A stretch of DNA of 64,000 bases from Viscum album. Taxonomy: Eukaryota; Streptophyta; Magnoliopsida; Santalales; Viscaceae. Of the stretch, positions 24,626 to 37,429 are shown one piece after another (within the stretch, counting starts at the first letter, position 1; each line of letters starts with the position of its first letter). The position numbers and the translations under genes are program-made. The notes under the pieces were generated by a model. That model did not search any database and was not told the DNA's origin. It saw nothing but the letters and a program-made list of their open reading frames with translations. The stretch lies in assembly GCA_963277665.1 (NCBI GenBank), contig OY728119.1, positions 318,948,206 through 319,012,205 of the forward strand, written 5' to 3'.

Positions 24626-26227
24626 CATTTATTATATACATATATTATATATACTAATATAATAAATATATATGATAAATAAATCAATTTTTAAATTCAT
24701 TATGTAATTAAATCATGATCTATGTAATAAGATCAACAATAATAAGTCAAAACAAGTACAATAATCATAGCAGATTTTACCTGAAACACTGCTTTAAATT
24801 GAAATTGTTAATAAATGGGTAATATAAAGGAATAAAATTATCAAATATATATTTTAATGATTCTTGTATAAGTTAATCACATGTTTAAATCCAGTATATT
24901 TAATTTTCAAATATGTATAGAGGGAATCAGATGTAATGGAATGGTTAATTTTACAATCTCATTATTATTTAGGATTATTTATATGTAAGTATATACAAGG
25001 ATATATTTATCAACGATGTAAATGTTTCAAAAAATTCATTTCAAAAAACTCTTATTATGACAATAAAAAATCATAAATTCAATTTACCCATATTTCAATT
25101 TTTTTGAAATTCATTGAATGGAATATTATTGTCATTTTCTGAACGAGGAACTTTATGTCTTATTCGACAAAATATTGAAGGAATGGTTTTTTATCATATA
25201 TGGAATGAGGAAAACATTTATTAAAATATTAAGAGATTCAATTTAATAAAAAATTTATTATAAAATTTCACTCCCCTTTTTAATATAATTTCAATATAAA
25301 TGGGTAATTTCTATCAAAAAGTTTTTATTGATTTTGTCAGATTATTTTCATCTATGAAAAAAATATTTATCGAATTTTATGCTTAAATAAAGATGATTTT
25401 TCCTGATAAAATATATCATATGGTATTGAAGGATTTATTATATGTTTGATTATGTATGTGATATTTTCATACCTTTCTGGTTTTATGTTTTATGTATCAA
25501 TATTTTTTATGTATGTTTTAATACAATTGTTTTTTGGTTAGGTTTTACCCTTTTCTGTTAAGGAATACATTGTAAATAGTATGTGAAGGAAGGGGCCCTC
25601 TATATCATATTGATACATCAGTAGGTATGATGAGACAAACTAGTTTGGGTTTTTACCCTTCTATAGATTGTGTATCTTCCAATGCCTTGACAATATTTTC
25701 ATGATTTACGACATTATGCATTACCTAAATATGAGATTAGTTATTGATATTACATATGATTCTTTATCTAGTGGAATATCCATGGATATAAATTCTAGCT
25801 TATGTGATTATTTTATATGGTATTATTTATTATTTCCATATTATTCTCATGATTATGTATAAAGGTCTTGTTTTTTAGTTATACATATTTCTTAATGGTT
25901 TATAATTATTTATTCCTAATAGCTTACATTGTAAACTTACCCTTACTAAGAATCTGATCTCACCCATTTCTTATGTTTTATTTTCCCATTATTCCATGAT
26001 GTGGGTTGTGATTGATATTTAGGGTAAATATAATAGAATAATGGTTCTCTAAAATAATATATATGTTGTATTTTATGTGTTTAATTATAATTTAAGATTT
26101 ATATATGTAGTCTTTTTTCCAAGAATGCTAAAATGATCTGTCTTTTTGGGATTTGAAACTTGTATCTATGCTAATGTAATAATGTAATGCACCAAATCCA
26201 TGTTACTGGGTTCAGTGTCAATACTAT

Positions 26228-26239
26228 TGTTATCAAATT
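26228..26239 (+). promoter_or_regulatory. Candidate primer-binding site, element A
   Basis: TGTTATCAAATT begins one base after the LTR end and matches 8 of 12 bases of TGGTATCAGAGC. A second candidate at 26319-26330 (TTATATAAGAGC, 9 of 12) follows a CTAGCGGATAATT word also found before the element B site at 8141; it is 90 bp further from the LTR. Confidence 0.4.
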
Positions 26240-26379
26240 GATTTTATCTGAAACCACGAAAAATAGATTTATAAAATAAATATTATGCTACAGAATCCTA
26301 TGTTAGTCTAGCGGATAATTATATAAGAGCATCCTAGAATTTTGTTAAGGTTGAAATAATGAGGATATTTCAAGAAATA

Positions 26380-26590
26380 CATCACAATCACAGTACTAAA
26401 AGGAGATGTGGTTCTTAAAAAAATACTCTTAGGGGTTACAACATTTACAAGGTGCATCATTCCTATCTTTGGGTAACTAAGTACATGACAATGGGCCTCA
26501 CAAATCTCCTAGTTTGACACTCTTGGGGGATATTATTAAGATAATTCATGCTTTCCTTATGAACAATTGTATAGGATTTAAATGTAAATA
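26380..26590 (+). repeat. Copy 1 of a module shared with the MULE leader
   Basis: Words such as GGGTAACTAAGTACATGACA, ATGGGCCTC and GACACTCTTGGG, then a CTT(T/C)(C/A)TTATGAAC-like tail, match two tandem copies at 46.82-47.34 kb. Here it sits in the untranslated leader between primer-binding site and gag. Confidence 0.6.
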
Positions 26591-26699
26591 TATTCCCCAA
26601 GAAACAATGTTTATGAGAGTTTACCTATTCATAAAATTTCAATTTATGTTATGTGTTTTAATAGTATGAAAATATGAATTATGATTTGTAACCTAATAT

Positions 26700-27760
26700 A
26701 GTGTATTCCATTATTTTGAAATGGAATATTGTAGAAGGAATGTAAACTGTACTGACACAAATAATCTATATAGAATCTTATCTCCTATGAAATATAATGA
26801 TGTTGGAGCTAGATTTTCATCATATGATAAGAAAATTAAAACTATACTAGGATAGTTGACTCAGGTTATGAAAAATAACCTTAGCCGTATGGAGCTTCTT
26901 GATCAAACATTTAGAGGAATAATGTTATACTGGTTAATGAGACAACATCCTCAAACATTCAATGGGAATAAAAATTCATTTTTTGTTGAACAATTCAAAT
27001 TCTCATTAGAGAAAATATTACATTCATTATAAAGGAATGAAATGGGGAAGGATGTAATGGAAATTTATCATCACTCGGGTGATATAGATCAATTGTGGTT
27101 ATTGATTCAAAACATTAAGGGGGAGGAAGAAATAAAAAATGTAGAATGGAAGGATTTTATGGGACATTTTTTAGGAAAATAGTTTCTTCACAAACAATGA
27201 GTGGATATGGGGAGAAATTTGTTTAATGTGATAAAAAATGAGGATGAGGATGTTTGTAAATATGAATATGACATTACAAGGTTAGTAAGGCAAGACGAAG
27301 ACTTCATATATAACTGAAAGACTAGGATTGATCATTTATTTGATTGGTTAAATCTATTACTCCAAATGGAATTGGTATACCAATTTTTTTTAAAATGTAA
27401 ATATATAATCTCATGTGCAATCAATATATAGAAATAATTGTATAAGTCTTATGACCTTAAGGGAATATAAGGGAAGAATATAATGGTGGCGAAAGAGACA
27501 GATAAATAGATATAAGAAAATAATGATTTACTCGTATGTGATAATTCTGGGAAGAAACACCCCAGTACATGCCTAAAAGTAATTAGAGTTTATGAAAACT
27601 GTGGAGAGAAATTCACCAGGATTGTGATGGTAAGGGAAAGAATTAAGTTGTAATGGTGAAATTCCACAATTGTAAAGATACGGGGCATTATAAAAATTAT
27701 TGTCCTAAGCATTAGGGAAATATAACATTAAATAAGAAAAGGGATCTAGGTCAAGCTTAG
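26700..27760 (+). pseudogene. Element A gag remnant with zinc knuckles
   Basis: The frame around 26953-27330 gives a gypsy capsid pattern. It has TFNGNKNSFFVEQFKFSLEK (compare F.G..DP...E.W....E), then NVEWKDFMGHFLG and, after two stops, NLFNVIKNEDEDVCKYEYDI followed by TRLVRQDEDFI (compare YF....R..EF..L.QG..SV.EYE..FTRL.R.AP). Around 27537-27640 follows a CDNSGKKHPSTC stretch, equal to the Del-type C..CGKKH..C with one Cys changed to Ser. Next come an NCGE knuckle split by a frameshift, and CKDTGHYKNYCPK, which keeps its Cys and His ligands. Further on, GQA and ALTSVK match the usual gag-protease linker. Many stops; not functional. Confidence 0.8.
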
Positions 27761-28880
27761 GCTCTTACTTCAGTCAAAGTGGAATAATTAATGTCATTGT
27801 TTTTTGGAATAAATAATTATGTTATGATAATATTCTTACTATAATGATGAGAGATATAATGATTGTAATATAGTACTTATTCATTATGGATTTGGAAGCA
27901 TCCCTATTTTCATTAATGTATTGTGGTGATCAAGGTATTAATGTACTTAATATTTCAAGAATGTATTTTCATTATCTTGTTTGGGGAAAATTTTATGTTA
28001 TATAGATTTTGAAAATTTAGTGACCGTACGAAGTAATTTTTGGATAGTCAGTTAGGATATATGTATCTTGGAAGATTCTTAAGGTTGGAATGGATTAAGT
28101 TAAACATTTTCGTATTATTGATTACGGTGAAACATTTATTTTATATTGAATATATAAAGGTTTTTTCTGGAATTTTATAAAAACACAGTTTTTCAAAAAG
28201 GACAAACCATAGGTCATGAGACAACCCGTTGCATCGGAAAAGGGCCTGAGACATGAACAAAGAACCAAAGGGTGATAATGGTGAATCACCTACCATTGGA
28301 TTATGTGATGTACTAGTTAGAATAAAATAGTTCTTTTTATTTTAATATAATGAAGGATGAAGTATAATTTATTTTTGGAACCCTGTGAGTTTCCGATAAA
28401 TAAAATATATTTGAATTTTATTATCTTTTAGAGAGATAGATGTGTTTGTGGTAGAAATTTGTAAAAGGAAGAAATTCTAATTTTCAAAAAAGTATGTTTC
28501 CATATGTTCCTTGTATATGAATTAAATTCATTCTTCAAATTTAGGTAATGGATCTTGAAACCATTAATTCTATCCGAGTACCTTTTTTCTGATAAATCAA
28601 AAAGTCCCTTAGATCATCACAAATTTATAGCTTTTTGATAGTTTACTTTCTCTTGACCATGTTCTATATCACTCTCTATAGTAACATGATGGTTATATTT
28701 ATCTTACATGTATATGTTTTTATTTATGTAACCCTAGTATGGGTTATATTTGGTGACCTTTTTACTTATCTTTCATTATTTTATAGTTGAGGTCATGTTA
28801 ATCCTTCTCTGATGTTACATTTTATCAAATATATTTTCTAAAGTCAAACCACTAATTTTTGATCCTAAGTATAAATTGAG
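27761..28880 (+). mobile_element. Element A internal remainder, protease traces, no pol
   Basis: A weak protease-like stretch lies at about 27850-28130. The final frame before the 3' LTR ends with a K-rich tail and a GGGGA motif, resembling the C-terminal FEDE.F.RGG end of Del-type pol. Nothing between resembles reverse transcriptase or integrase. Confidence 0.45.
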
Positions 28881-28895
28881 ATGAAAGAATTTATT

Positions 28896-28906
28896 GAAGG
28901 AGGGGA
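28896..28906 (+). promoter_or_regulatory. Polypurine tract, element A
   Basis: GAAGGAGGGGA lies immediately upstream of the 3' LTR start, where plus-strand DNA synthesis would be primed. Confidence 0.6.
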
Positions 28907-28907
28907 T

Positions 28908-31900
28908 AATTTAACCCCCAAAGAATCTATGGGATGTCTCTTTTAAAATTTAATATCTTTTATAGCTTACATTGAACAAAACAATAAGTTTAAATGAACA
29001 ATGATATATAATTAAATATGATAAATTTAGCAAGGATGTTATAACATAGTCATTAAATCATCAATAATGAATATAATTAAACAAATTATAAATTTTATAT
29101 ATTAATTTTTTAATAAAATTATTTGAATTCCATCCAAATTATTTTATAGTCATAGGATAATAATAAAACCAATTTTTCACATTAAAAGGATATATTTTTA
29201 TAAAGACAGTTTTACCACCATTTAATAGAGAACCTATATTAAAACAAAATTGATAGTTTTATATATTTTATTTAAAGAATAATATTATTATTACAAATAG
29301 GAATATTGATATCTAATTTTATTTAATTTTTTCTTTTTTTCTAATAAGTTTCATGTTTTAATGAACAGTGAAAAATACTAAATTTTATTTAACAACACCT
29401 TTTTAATGACAATAATTTATTCTATTAAATAATATTTTTTATTGGTTTTAAAGAATAATTAGATTATATTTTTATTAGTTAATGCAAAATAGGTCATTTT
29501 AATCAATTTCACATTAAAATTTCTTGTAAAATCTTATTTAACTTTTGAAAATTCATTTAAAACTCGCTTTCTCATCACGTCTAAGAGATTAGCATTAAAC
29601 ATAATTTAGCCTCTTCTTTAAATGGAATTTTGAAAAATGCGAATACAAGGATTTAATGAGTATATTATTTAAAATCTAATAGGATAAACTTAATTTTTTA
29701 TATGATGAATAGTAACTTTAGTAGATTTTTATTTACCATGGTTAAGGTTAAATCATGTAATTAAAAGTAAAAATAATTTTATAAAATTATAAAATTACCC
29801 TAATACATGTCCCAAATTTATTGGATAGTTTTTTTATACCATAAATCTAATTTTGACCTAAATTATAATCTTTTTATGCAACTTGGGTTTTCAATATGAA
29901 ATTTGTAACATTTTATTTTAGGATAATTTAAAAAGGACAAACACATGTTTTTTAATATGTATTACATTTTAATAAATATATATATAGAACATAAATTCAT
30001 ATATAAGTATTAATTTTAAAAATAATAAATTTAACCTCATAATGATAATTTATTTTTAATTTTTACTAGATAAATAATTCAATTAATGGTGTTCGTAAAA
30101 ATGATGACATAATTGTTTAATTCATGGAAATATCAAATAAATGATATTAAAAATATTTAAATAAATATAATTTAACATAATTAATGACATACATGAGTTT
30201 TATAGGTATTTTTTATATTTTATTGATATATTATATTTTTGGTTCTATGTTAAAATGTAGTTTGGATATTTTGAAAAAGACAAGTATTGAATAGTATCAA
30301 ATTTGACATAAATAATACATTAAAATAAATAATACTTAATTAAATGATATAATATTATTAAAAGAATATAATCCATCCAAATAACTATGATAAGTATAAA
30401 CATTTCATCAAAAATACACTTTAGTTTCATTTTTCATTATATTGTAACTATATTTACCATAAAGAGTAAAAATCCAAGTTGTCACATTAAGAGTTAAATT
30501 ATTTAACTAAGGGTTAAAGCCAAAAGGTACGGTTAATATTGAGACCTAAAAATGTATAAAAGTAGTTTTTTGAGAGAATTTATACCCATAATAATCTAAT
30601 AATATAAATAAATTACTTTTTATATATTTTAAATAAAATTAAATTTTTATTAATTTTATATTTTGAGAGTTCCCTAAAGTGACCCTCGCATCTCTTATAA
30701 ATGGGAACCTCCTTCCTCACATACTTACACAACATTGATCATTATATCTTGACCAAAATCCGAATATTTATCCTCCACACAATATTAGATAAGTTATAGA
30801 GGTCTTGGTATTCTAAAAAGATCACCAAAACTATCTGTAAGAGGATATCCAAAGGAAGTCCATTGAGAAAGAGGTAATTGTTTTACCAACTCATTCATGT
30901 TATTTTCTTCATATAGTTCTTCTTTCTATGTTATTTACATACTAAATTAATAATTTAAGTATCATATATATTCTTTGATTCTATTATGATAATTTTATAT
31001 GCATATTCCTCTTTTATCCATCCTATGAAAAATAATATCACTATGAGTGCGTATGTACGACTTACCATCTCCACGCCATGGTGTAATATTTATTTCATCA
31101 CTAAATTATTTGGATGGGTATAATGATGGATATAAATTGTATAAATAATAAATAAAACATTATATTTATTCTTTTTAATTAATATACCATTCAATTCTTT
31201 AGCCTATTACGATTAAGGGGGTGATATCTTCACTCAGGCATACGTATGACAAACCATCTCCAGGATGTGATGAGGTTCATATTCCATGTTTACCATTCAA
31301 GAATGATTATAAAATTGAATATAATAAATAAATAAGAATTATATGGCATAATAATTCTAATTTAACAATATATATATACGGACACACATATTGGTCATTT
31401 ACCTCTTCCATTTAGAAATATAATAAAACAAAGTCATCGTTCTTGGATACGTATAATTTTTCATCTCCATGAATGGTGTATTCCAATTAATATATATATA
31501 TATATAACATATAAATCATGTTTTTCATTGTAGAAGTAACTAAATCATTATCTTAGTAATATGATCAATAATAACAAGTCAAAATATTTAAGATAAATAA
31601 TGTAATTATTACCCGAAACATTCCGTTAAATTGGAATTGTTAATAAAAATGTTATATATTTTGATAAATTAATCATATTTAAAATAATAAATATTATTGT
31701 CATTCGGGTATAAGTTAATAATATTTTAAAAAAAACTATACATGAGTTTCATGCATGTACTAAGGGAATCTTGCCACATGTAATTGTTAATTTCACAATC
31801 CCATTAGTATACATGATTTTGGGTTACTAGGAAATATTTATTATCCATGTCGATGTTTTTTAAAAATTTATTTCAAAATGTTCTTACCATTTTCTAAAAT

Positions 31901-33025
31901 TATTTAAATCCATTTTTACTTGTGTCTGAGTTTTTATAAAATGTTTTCAAAGGAATAATTTTATCATTTTGAAAATGAAGTACTTTATAAACGCTTGGAC
32001 AAAATACTGAAGGAATTTTATTTTTTAACTTATACAGAATGAGAAAAAAGATATTTGAAATCAATCAGGATTATACTCATTAAAAAATTTTATTCTAAAA
32101 ATTCATTCCACTTTTTAAAATAATTTCAATATAAATTGTTTATTTCTATAAAAAAAATTAATGATTCTATTAGATTATAATATATGGTAAAATACTTTAT
32201 TGCATTTTATTATTTATTGATGTTTATTTATTATGATACAATCTATCATATTTTATTGAAGGTTTTATTTTATTATTTATTTTGGATGTTCTATTTTGAC
32301 ACAATTAATTGTTTATAGTTAATGTATTAATATTTCATATATTAGTTTTAGTAAAAATGTTTATGTGGGTTATGTTCCTCCAATTTAATATGATAAATGC
32401 ATTAGAGTTAATATGTGAAGTGGGAGGGGGTGCTATATCCCTTCGATGTGTCGATAGACCTTGTGAGACAAACTAGTTTGTATTTTTACCTATTTATGTA
32501 TGGATTTTCAGCTGAATACTTAATGATATGTTTATGATTTCTATTATTTTCATTCAATCATTATGAAATTAGTTATTGATATTCCATGTGACTATTTGAC
32601 TACTAAAAAATCCAAGGTTATTTATTCTAGATCATGTGATTTTTTTATATGGTATTTTTTGTTCTTTCCATAGTGTGCTCAAGATTATGTTTAAAGGTCT
32701 AGTTTTTCAGTTATACACCTTGACCTAAGGATTATGATTAATTTTTCATAATATCTTTTCTTTTACCCTTATCCTTAATGAGAATATGATCTCACCCCTT
32801 TCTATTAATTTATTTCCCAAGATGTAAAACACCAACATTATTGGAATTCTCAAAGGATTATATATGTAGTAATTTATGTTTTATGTTGTACTGTAAGGTT
32901 CATGTATATAACCTATTTTACAAGAAACCTAAACAAATCATTCTTCTAGGATTCAACATATGTATCAAGTCCAATGTAATAAATTAAGGTAGCGGAATTA
33001 AGCTATTTGGTTTTGGGTCATTATA
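28908..33025 (+). mobile_element. Element A 3' LTR
   Basis: Matches the 5' LTR in order: TTTAACCCCCAAAG start, AATGAACAATGATATA near 28994, TTATAAATGGGAACC near 30693, AAGAGGTAATTG near 30870, cores at about 31051, 31239 and 31446, GAGACAAACTAGTTTG near 32463, and GGGTCATTATA at the end. It is followed by CCTAT. Confidence 0.75.
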
Positions 33026-33030
33026 CCTAT
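33026..33030. repeat. Target-site duplication CCTAT, right copy (element A)
   Basis: Matches 22038-22042. Confidence 0.6.
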
Positions 33031-34899
33031 ACAACTTTTTCCTATCCAGTTCCACACAGGTGAAACCAATAAACACCACAAGCCAATATACTTTACAACA
33101 CCCTTAATTATTTGGTGTGGAATAATTTAAAAAAATAGTAAAATGATACAAATATCACATACAACACCAATCCCATGAATATGGATTGGTTCCCCTCATT
33201 ATTTCATAGATAATGGAATATTCTCTCTGAATGTTAACTAGAATGGCCAAACTAACCATTTCACTATCTATGGAAAATCCCACAACCATCACGTACAACC
33301 TATATCACCTATTCTTCTAAATACCCAGAAAGAATGGTCAGATCATATGGTCAAAATTTAACTATTATCTCAAAAATTACCATGAACATGTAGTTTCACT
33401 CCATAGGCTTAACATCTTGCAAAATGCCTATCTTTGAAATGACAACCACTACACCATTAACCATGGAACTATGAACTTATAGAGAGATAAAATAATCAAT
33501 ATCCTCTAGAATACCTTCACACTCCATCACAATGCCTCCTAAAACTAGATAATCTAATATAATATACTTTTGGGGTTCAAGACATTATCTTTTTAGTAAC
33601 CAAATTTTATATTATTACATATTCTTATTTTTTAATAAAAAATATTTATATATTTTATCCTCATTTTTACTTATATAAATTATACATTTACTCGATAGTA
33701 ATATTTTTGTCTCAATTCTTGTGTATAATTTTTTGGAATTTTAAATTCACTTTATTTGTGTCTTCCCTCTCCCCATTTTAAATGAATTAAAAAATATCTG
33801 AGATGAAATTTTAATCCTATAATCCTTGTTTTAATATTTTCTAAAAAAAATTATGGGATATGGGTGACCCCTCACATAAATTTTAGCCCCCCCCCCCCCA
33901 AAACTGATAAAAACCCATCATAAAAACATCCAGACATTAAAACCAAAAATAAAAAATTCAAATCCTCAATTTTTGATTTTAATATAAATGAGATAATTGG
34001 ATTTTGTTATAGAATTCCATTTTCCATTTTCACTCCATGCCATCCAAAAAGTATTTCAAAATTTAAGCTCATTAAAAATCCCAGTCTGCAATCCCCCTTA
34101 TCTCATACACCCAGACACTCGATCAATCCATTAACATCACCACCGGACTGAATCCAGAAACATAATGAACAATAAAATATTTAAATTAATGAAAATAACC
34201 AAGAATCCAGCTCACCAATTTCTAAATGGTAAAAATCTAAAAATCTCTACCACTCTTGTGAGAACCTCTCATATAAAAAACAAACATAAAATCTGTCCTC
34301 CAAAAAAGAGTTTAATCTCATGCAGTGATAATAATACCTAGATGGAAGATCCTCCTAGAATATCATTAGCCTCTTGAAATAAATTCCCAGAACCTCTTTA
34401 TGAATCATCAAATTGGAATAAAATTGAATAGGGTATTTGACTTTCATGAAAGGGGTGATATGAGAGGGTGAAGTTCTAAACAGAGAGCCACAGATTTGTA
34501 GGATCCTCATCCCTCCAAGGTCTCACCTTAAAAAAATTGTGACCACCATCACTAACATCAATCAAGTCAAATCCTTTACCTTGAATCTAATGTTCAATAT
34601 TCTAGTTTCATCACAAAAACCATCCAACACCGTCATTTCTAGGACAACCAGATTTGGCCACAATATGAAATATGAAGGACCATCTTTGAACCATATAATT
34701 ACAAACACAATAATGAATAAAAATAATAAATCATAGAATAACCACTGAATCTAACAACCATTTCACCATATTCAGTGTATCCAAAGACCACGGAAAGTAA
34801 AATATGATTCCTTCCATCATGAGTAGAATGATAAAAACAAAACAAAATTTTATTTGATTTGAAACACCCTACTAATTCAATTTCATCATTGAGTAAGTG
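33031..34899. other. Unassigned A+T-rich DNA
   Basis: Nothing recognised. A run of 13 C lies near 33886-33899. It may include the decayed 3' part of the LINE fragment to the right (minus strand), but no endonuclease, RNase H or poly-A end was identified. Confidence 0.3.
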
Positions 34900-35640
34900 A
34901 AAAAACTACAAAAAAATCACAAAGAACCAACGACAACAACAAATATGTTTTCAAAAGGTCAACCATTAATAGGTAGAAGTGAAGTTGATGCCAAATTCCA
35001 TTCAAGAAGGAAATAGCCCCCATGATTGGAAGAACACAAAAATAGAAAAGTCCCATAAAAAATCTACAATAAAACCCATAAGTAACAATAGGATCCCATA
35101 TGGTTCATGACCCTATAAACAATGGTCAAATTCCATCCCACACATCCCCAAACCCCATGAAATCCATTAGCTTAGACTAAAATAGATCCTAATGTAATAT
35201 ATCTATAAGAAATAGTATTGGTCGAAATATAAAAGGGCCTCAACTGTGATCCATGAACCTAGACAGAAAAATATAAAATCAACCTGAACCACCCCAAAGA
35301 AACTAGAGCTGATAAAAACAACAAACACATCCCAAAACACTATAAATAATACTAAAGAGGACCATAAATGGGATCCTACATAGAATATCCAATAATTAGA
35401 GAAGTAATATTTCATGGAAGAAGTCTCTAAAGCAATATTTAGAAGCCTATATAAAGAAAGAGAATCAAGGGTCCCATTAGGAGAGATGAGGAATGATAGA
35501 GTGGGAGTCCAAGAGAATATCACATCATCAATGAATAAGTGTGACTTTTACCCTATGACAAGGTGATACAAAAATAGAGAGTGATGTCAAGAGAGTGGGG
35601 ATCCATCCTCCATGTCGAGATTTTTATGGGGTTAGTTTAG
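34900..35640 (-). pseudogene. LINE reverse transcriptase fragment
   Basis: Non-LTR (LINE) reverse transcriptase copies element RNA at a nicked target. On the minus strand one frame reads GSPLS (35590-35604; family (R/Q)GDPLSP), then SHLFIDDVIFSWTPTLSF with the catalytic DD at 35524-35529 (family SHL.FADD...F). Next is LNIALETSSMKYYFSNYWIF, matching the L......SGM.IN..KS.(I/F)F that follows the active site in plant LINEs. The spacing between GSPLS and DD is about 25 residues, shorter than the family's roughly 45-55, so a deletion is likely. Three stops fall within the stretch. The upstream fingers and downstream domains were not found. The remaining open frame (35203-35523) is the best-kept part. 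Confidence 0.45.
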
Positions 35641-36479
35641 GAATAATTATAGAATTGATAATTCATGTCCACTATTAAAACATCACAGAATAATTTAATG
35701 ATAAAATTATTATCTCTATAGGTATAATAAGTGATTGATAGTTCATTTCTCTTGAGTCATGAGTAAATTGAAGTATTTATTTTTGAAATATTTAATTCTC
35801 TCTAAAATGATGAGTCTATTGATCAAAAGTGATTTCTAATGTTTCATTATCATTGTTTCATTAAAAATAATAAGGATTCTTGGTTATCCCCAGGGTTCAA
35901 GAGACATGATTACCAATTTGTAAAATGATTCAATTATTCTATTATTACATTCTATAATTCTAGGGTCTCTATATTTGTTTCCTGTCTAAGGAATGATTAT
36001 GGGGTTTTAAGTATGGTTACAAAACCATTCACTTCGGGATTACTATTTTTATCTTTCATTAAAACTCCCAATGACTCCCACATATATAGTTGGGTACATA
36101 CCAACATTCCAAGGTAGGTGTTCAGTTTTGATTTCAGATACAACATGTCTTAGATACTCACATTGTTAAAGAGGATGGTATCTAAGGATCATTGAACCAT
36201 TTGGGGGGAATTAATTCCTACTATAGGACTATCATATAGACATAATATATGTTTTTGAATCTATTCCTCGTATTGATACATAACCACTTACCCTAAAAAT
36301 GAAAGGGTGTTGAAACCTTTTACATTAAAATGGGGGTCTTTATCCATGAGACTATCATGGATACATTTTTCTTTATTTGTTTCCTATTATATATTTGAAA
36401 TGGGGAGCCTATTATATTTTTAATCCATATAACAATCCACTCTAATGTTTATATCCTTCATGGTAGGAAAATGATATTT
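35641..36479. other. Unassigned DNA
   Basis: No motif or repeat could be supported on either strand. Confidence 0.3.
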
Positions 36480-37290
36480 AATATGTGGTATGTAACCTTT
36501 ATAAGGAATCCTATATATCCTCTTCATAAATTGAATAAAATCCCACATTATTCGTTTCATCTCTTAAGTTTAACATCATGAGGAAAATATATATGTGGTA
36601 ACATAGGAACATGGAATTAATATTGATTCTTATAAAGGTGACATATGTATCCTATTTATATTAGGAATTAGATTAATCATATTTTTATATGTTATCAATC
36701 CACTAATGGGTGGTGGATGATAATTAGTGACCATACAAATTATTTCCCCAAGTCTTACCAATATGGTAATTCCTTCAGGACATACCCCGAAGTGGATTCC
36801 AATTTATGGGGGAAATCATATCATGTAACTGAATGGGGCTTACTCACTGAGGATTCCATGGATGTTGTGACTTATGATGCAAACTATATCATCAATGAAA
36901 ATCTTGAAGCACACATGATCCATGGAAGGTGTGAGAAATAATGGGATAACAAGTGATTGGTCTCATAGTCAAGGCATTGGGGACTTATGAATTGAAAAAT
37001 ACCATATGGGGTGATTTATTTGGAGATTAGGCCTCAGTAAGGCATCTAATATATCATATTTATAAAGAAATCAGATTCATCATAGTTCAGTTGGATAATA
37101 AGTCTACTGATGGATGATGAAGACTGACAATCCCATAGGAGTGTTTGGATTCCAATGGCCAGCGTGTCTTAGATATAGAAGGACTTAAATTGAAGAGGAT
37201 TACCCTATAGATATCGGTTTATAAGTAGGCATCCTACATATCCTGGTTATAGATGGAATTAGAGTCTTATTAATTAAATTGGATCATTCT
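36480..37290 (+). repeat. Diverged second cluster of the 117-bp type module
   Basis: Four diverged copies of a CCTCAGTAAGGCATCCTACA-type word followed by TATAAAGAAATCAGATTC and (G/C)(A)TAGTTCAG lie near 36500, 36642, 37031 and 37221. They match the 5868-6180 array in order of words. Unlike that array they are spaced irregularly, 140-390 bp apart. Confidence 0.45.
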
Positions 37291-37420
37291 TGTATATGTC
37301 TACTGGGAGAGACTACCATGTCTCAGGATGTTTTCCTGACATGATTGACATGTCAGGGATGTAAGATAGACATGTCCTGATTTTACATATGATATGTATT
37401 TAGTTTCCATTTGGAATATA
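37291..37420. repeat. GACATGTC-rich degenerate repeat, left part
   Basis: The palindrome GACATGTC or a one-base variant appears about four times within 90 bp. The same word family resumes at 40.69 kb, beyond an LTR-like block. Confidence 0.45.
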
Positions 37421-37429
37421 TTTCATGCC

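Larger units (their letters stand above)
22043..26226 (+). mobile_element. Element A 5' LTR
   Basis: It aligns along its length with 28908-33025. Shared landmarks include AACGAACAATGATATA near 22125, TTATAAAAGGGAACCTCC near 23830 (TATA box), AAGAGGTAATTG followed by TTTTACCAAC near 24001 (splice-donor-like), three GTATGTACGACTTA-type cores (24185, 24373, 24589), and GAGACAAACTAGTTTG near 25634. Alignment with the 3' copy fades at about 26226. Confidence 0.75.
22043..33025 (+). mobile_element. Gypsy element A, gag-only (TR-GAG-like), 11 kb
   Basis: Two directly repeated LTRs of about 4.1-4.2 kb (22043-26226 and 28908-33025) enclose 2.7 kb of internal sequence. That interior has a primer-binding-site remnant, gag with zinc knuckles, and a purine-rich tract before the 3' LTR. 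LTRs start near (TG)ACACCCC, typical of Tekay/Del chromoviruses. Reverse transcriptase, RNase H and integrase motifs were not found. This matches the described class of terminal-repeat elements with only gag (TR-GAG), or an autonomous element with an internal deletion. The LTRs look only about 70-75% alike by eye, so the insertion is old. Confidence 0.75.

Noticed and set aside
26319..26330. Second primer-binding-site candidate of element A
   Set aside because: It matches the initiator-Met pattern slightly better but lies about 90 bp beyond the LTR end set by the 3' LTR and target duplication; kept as an alternative only.
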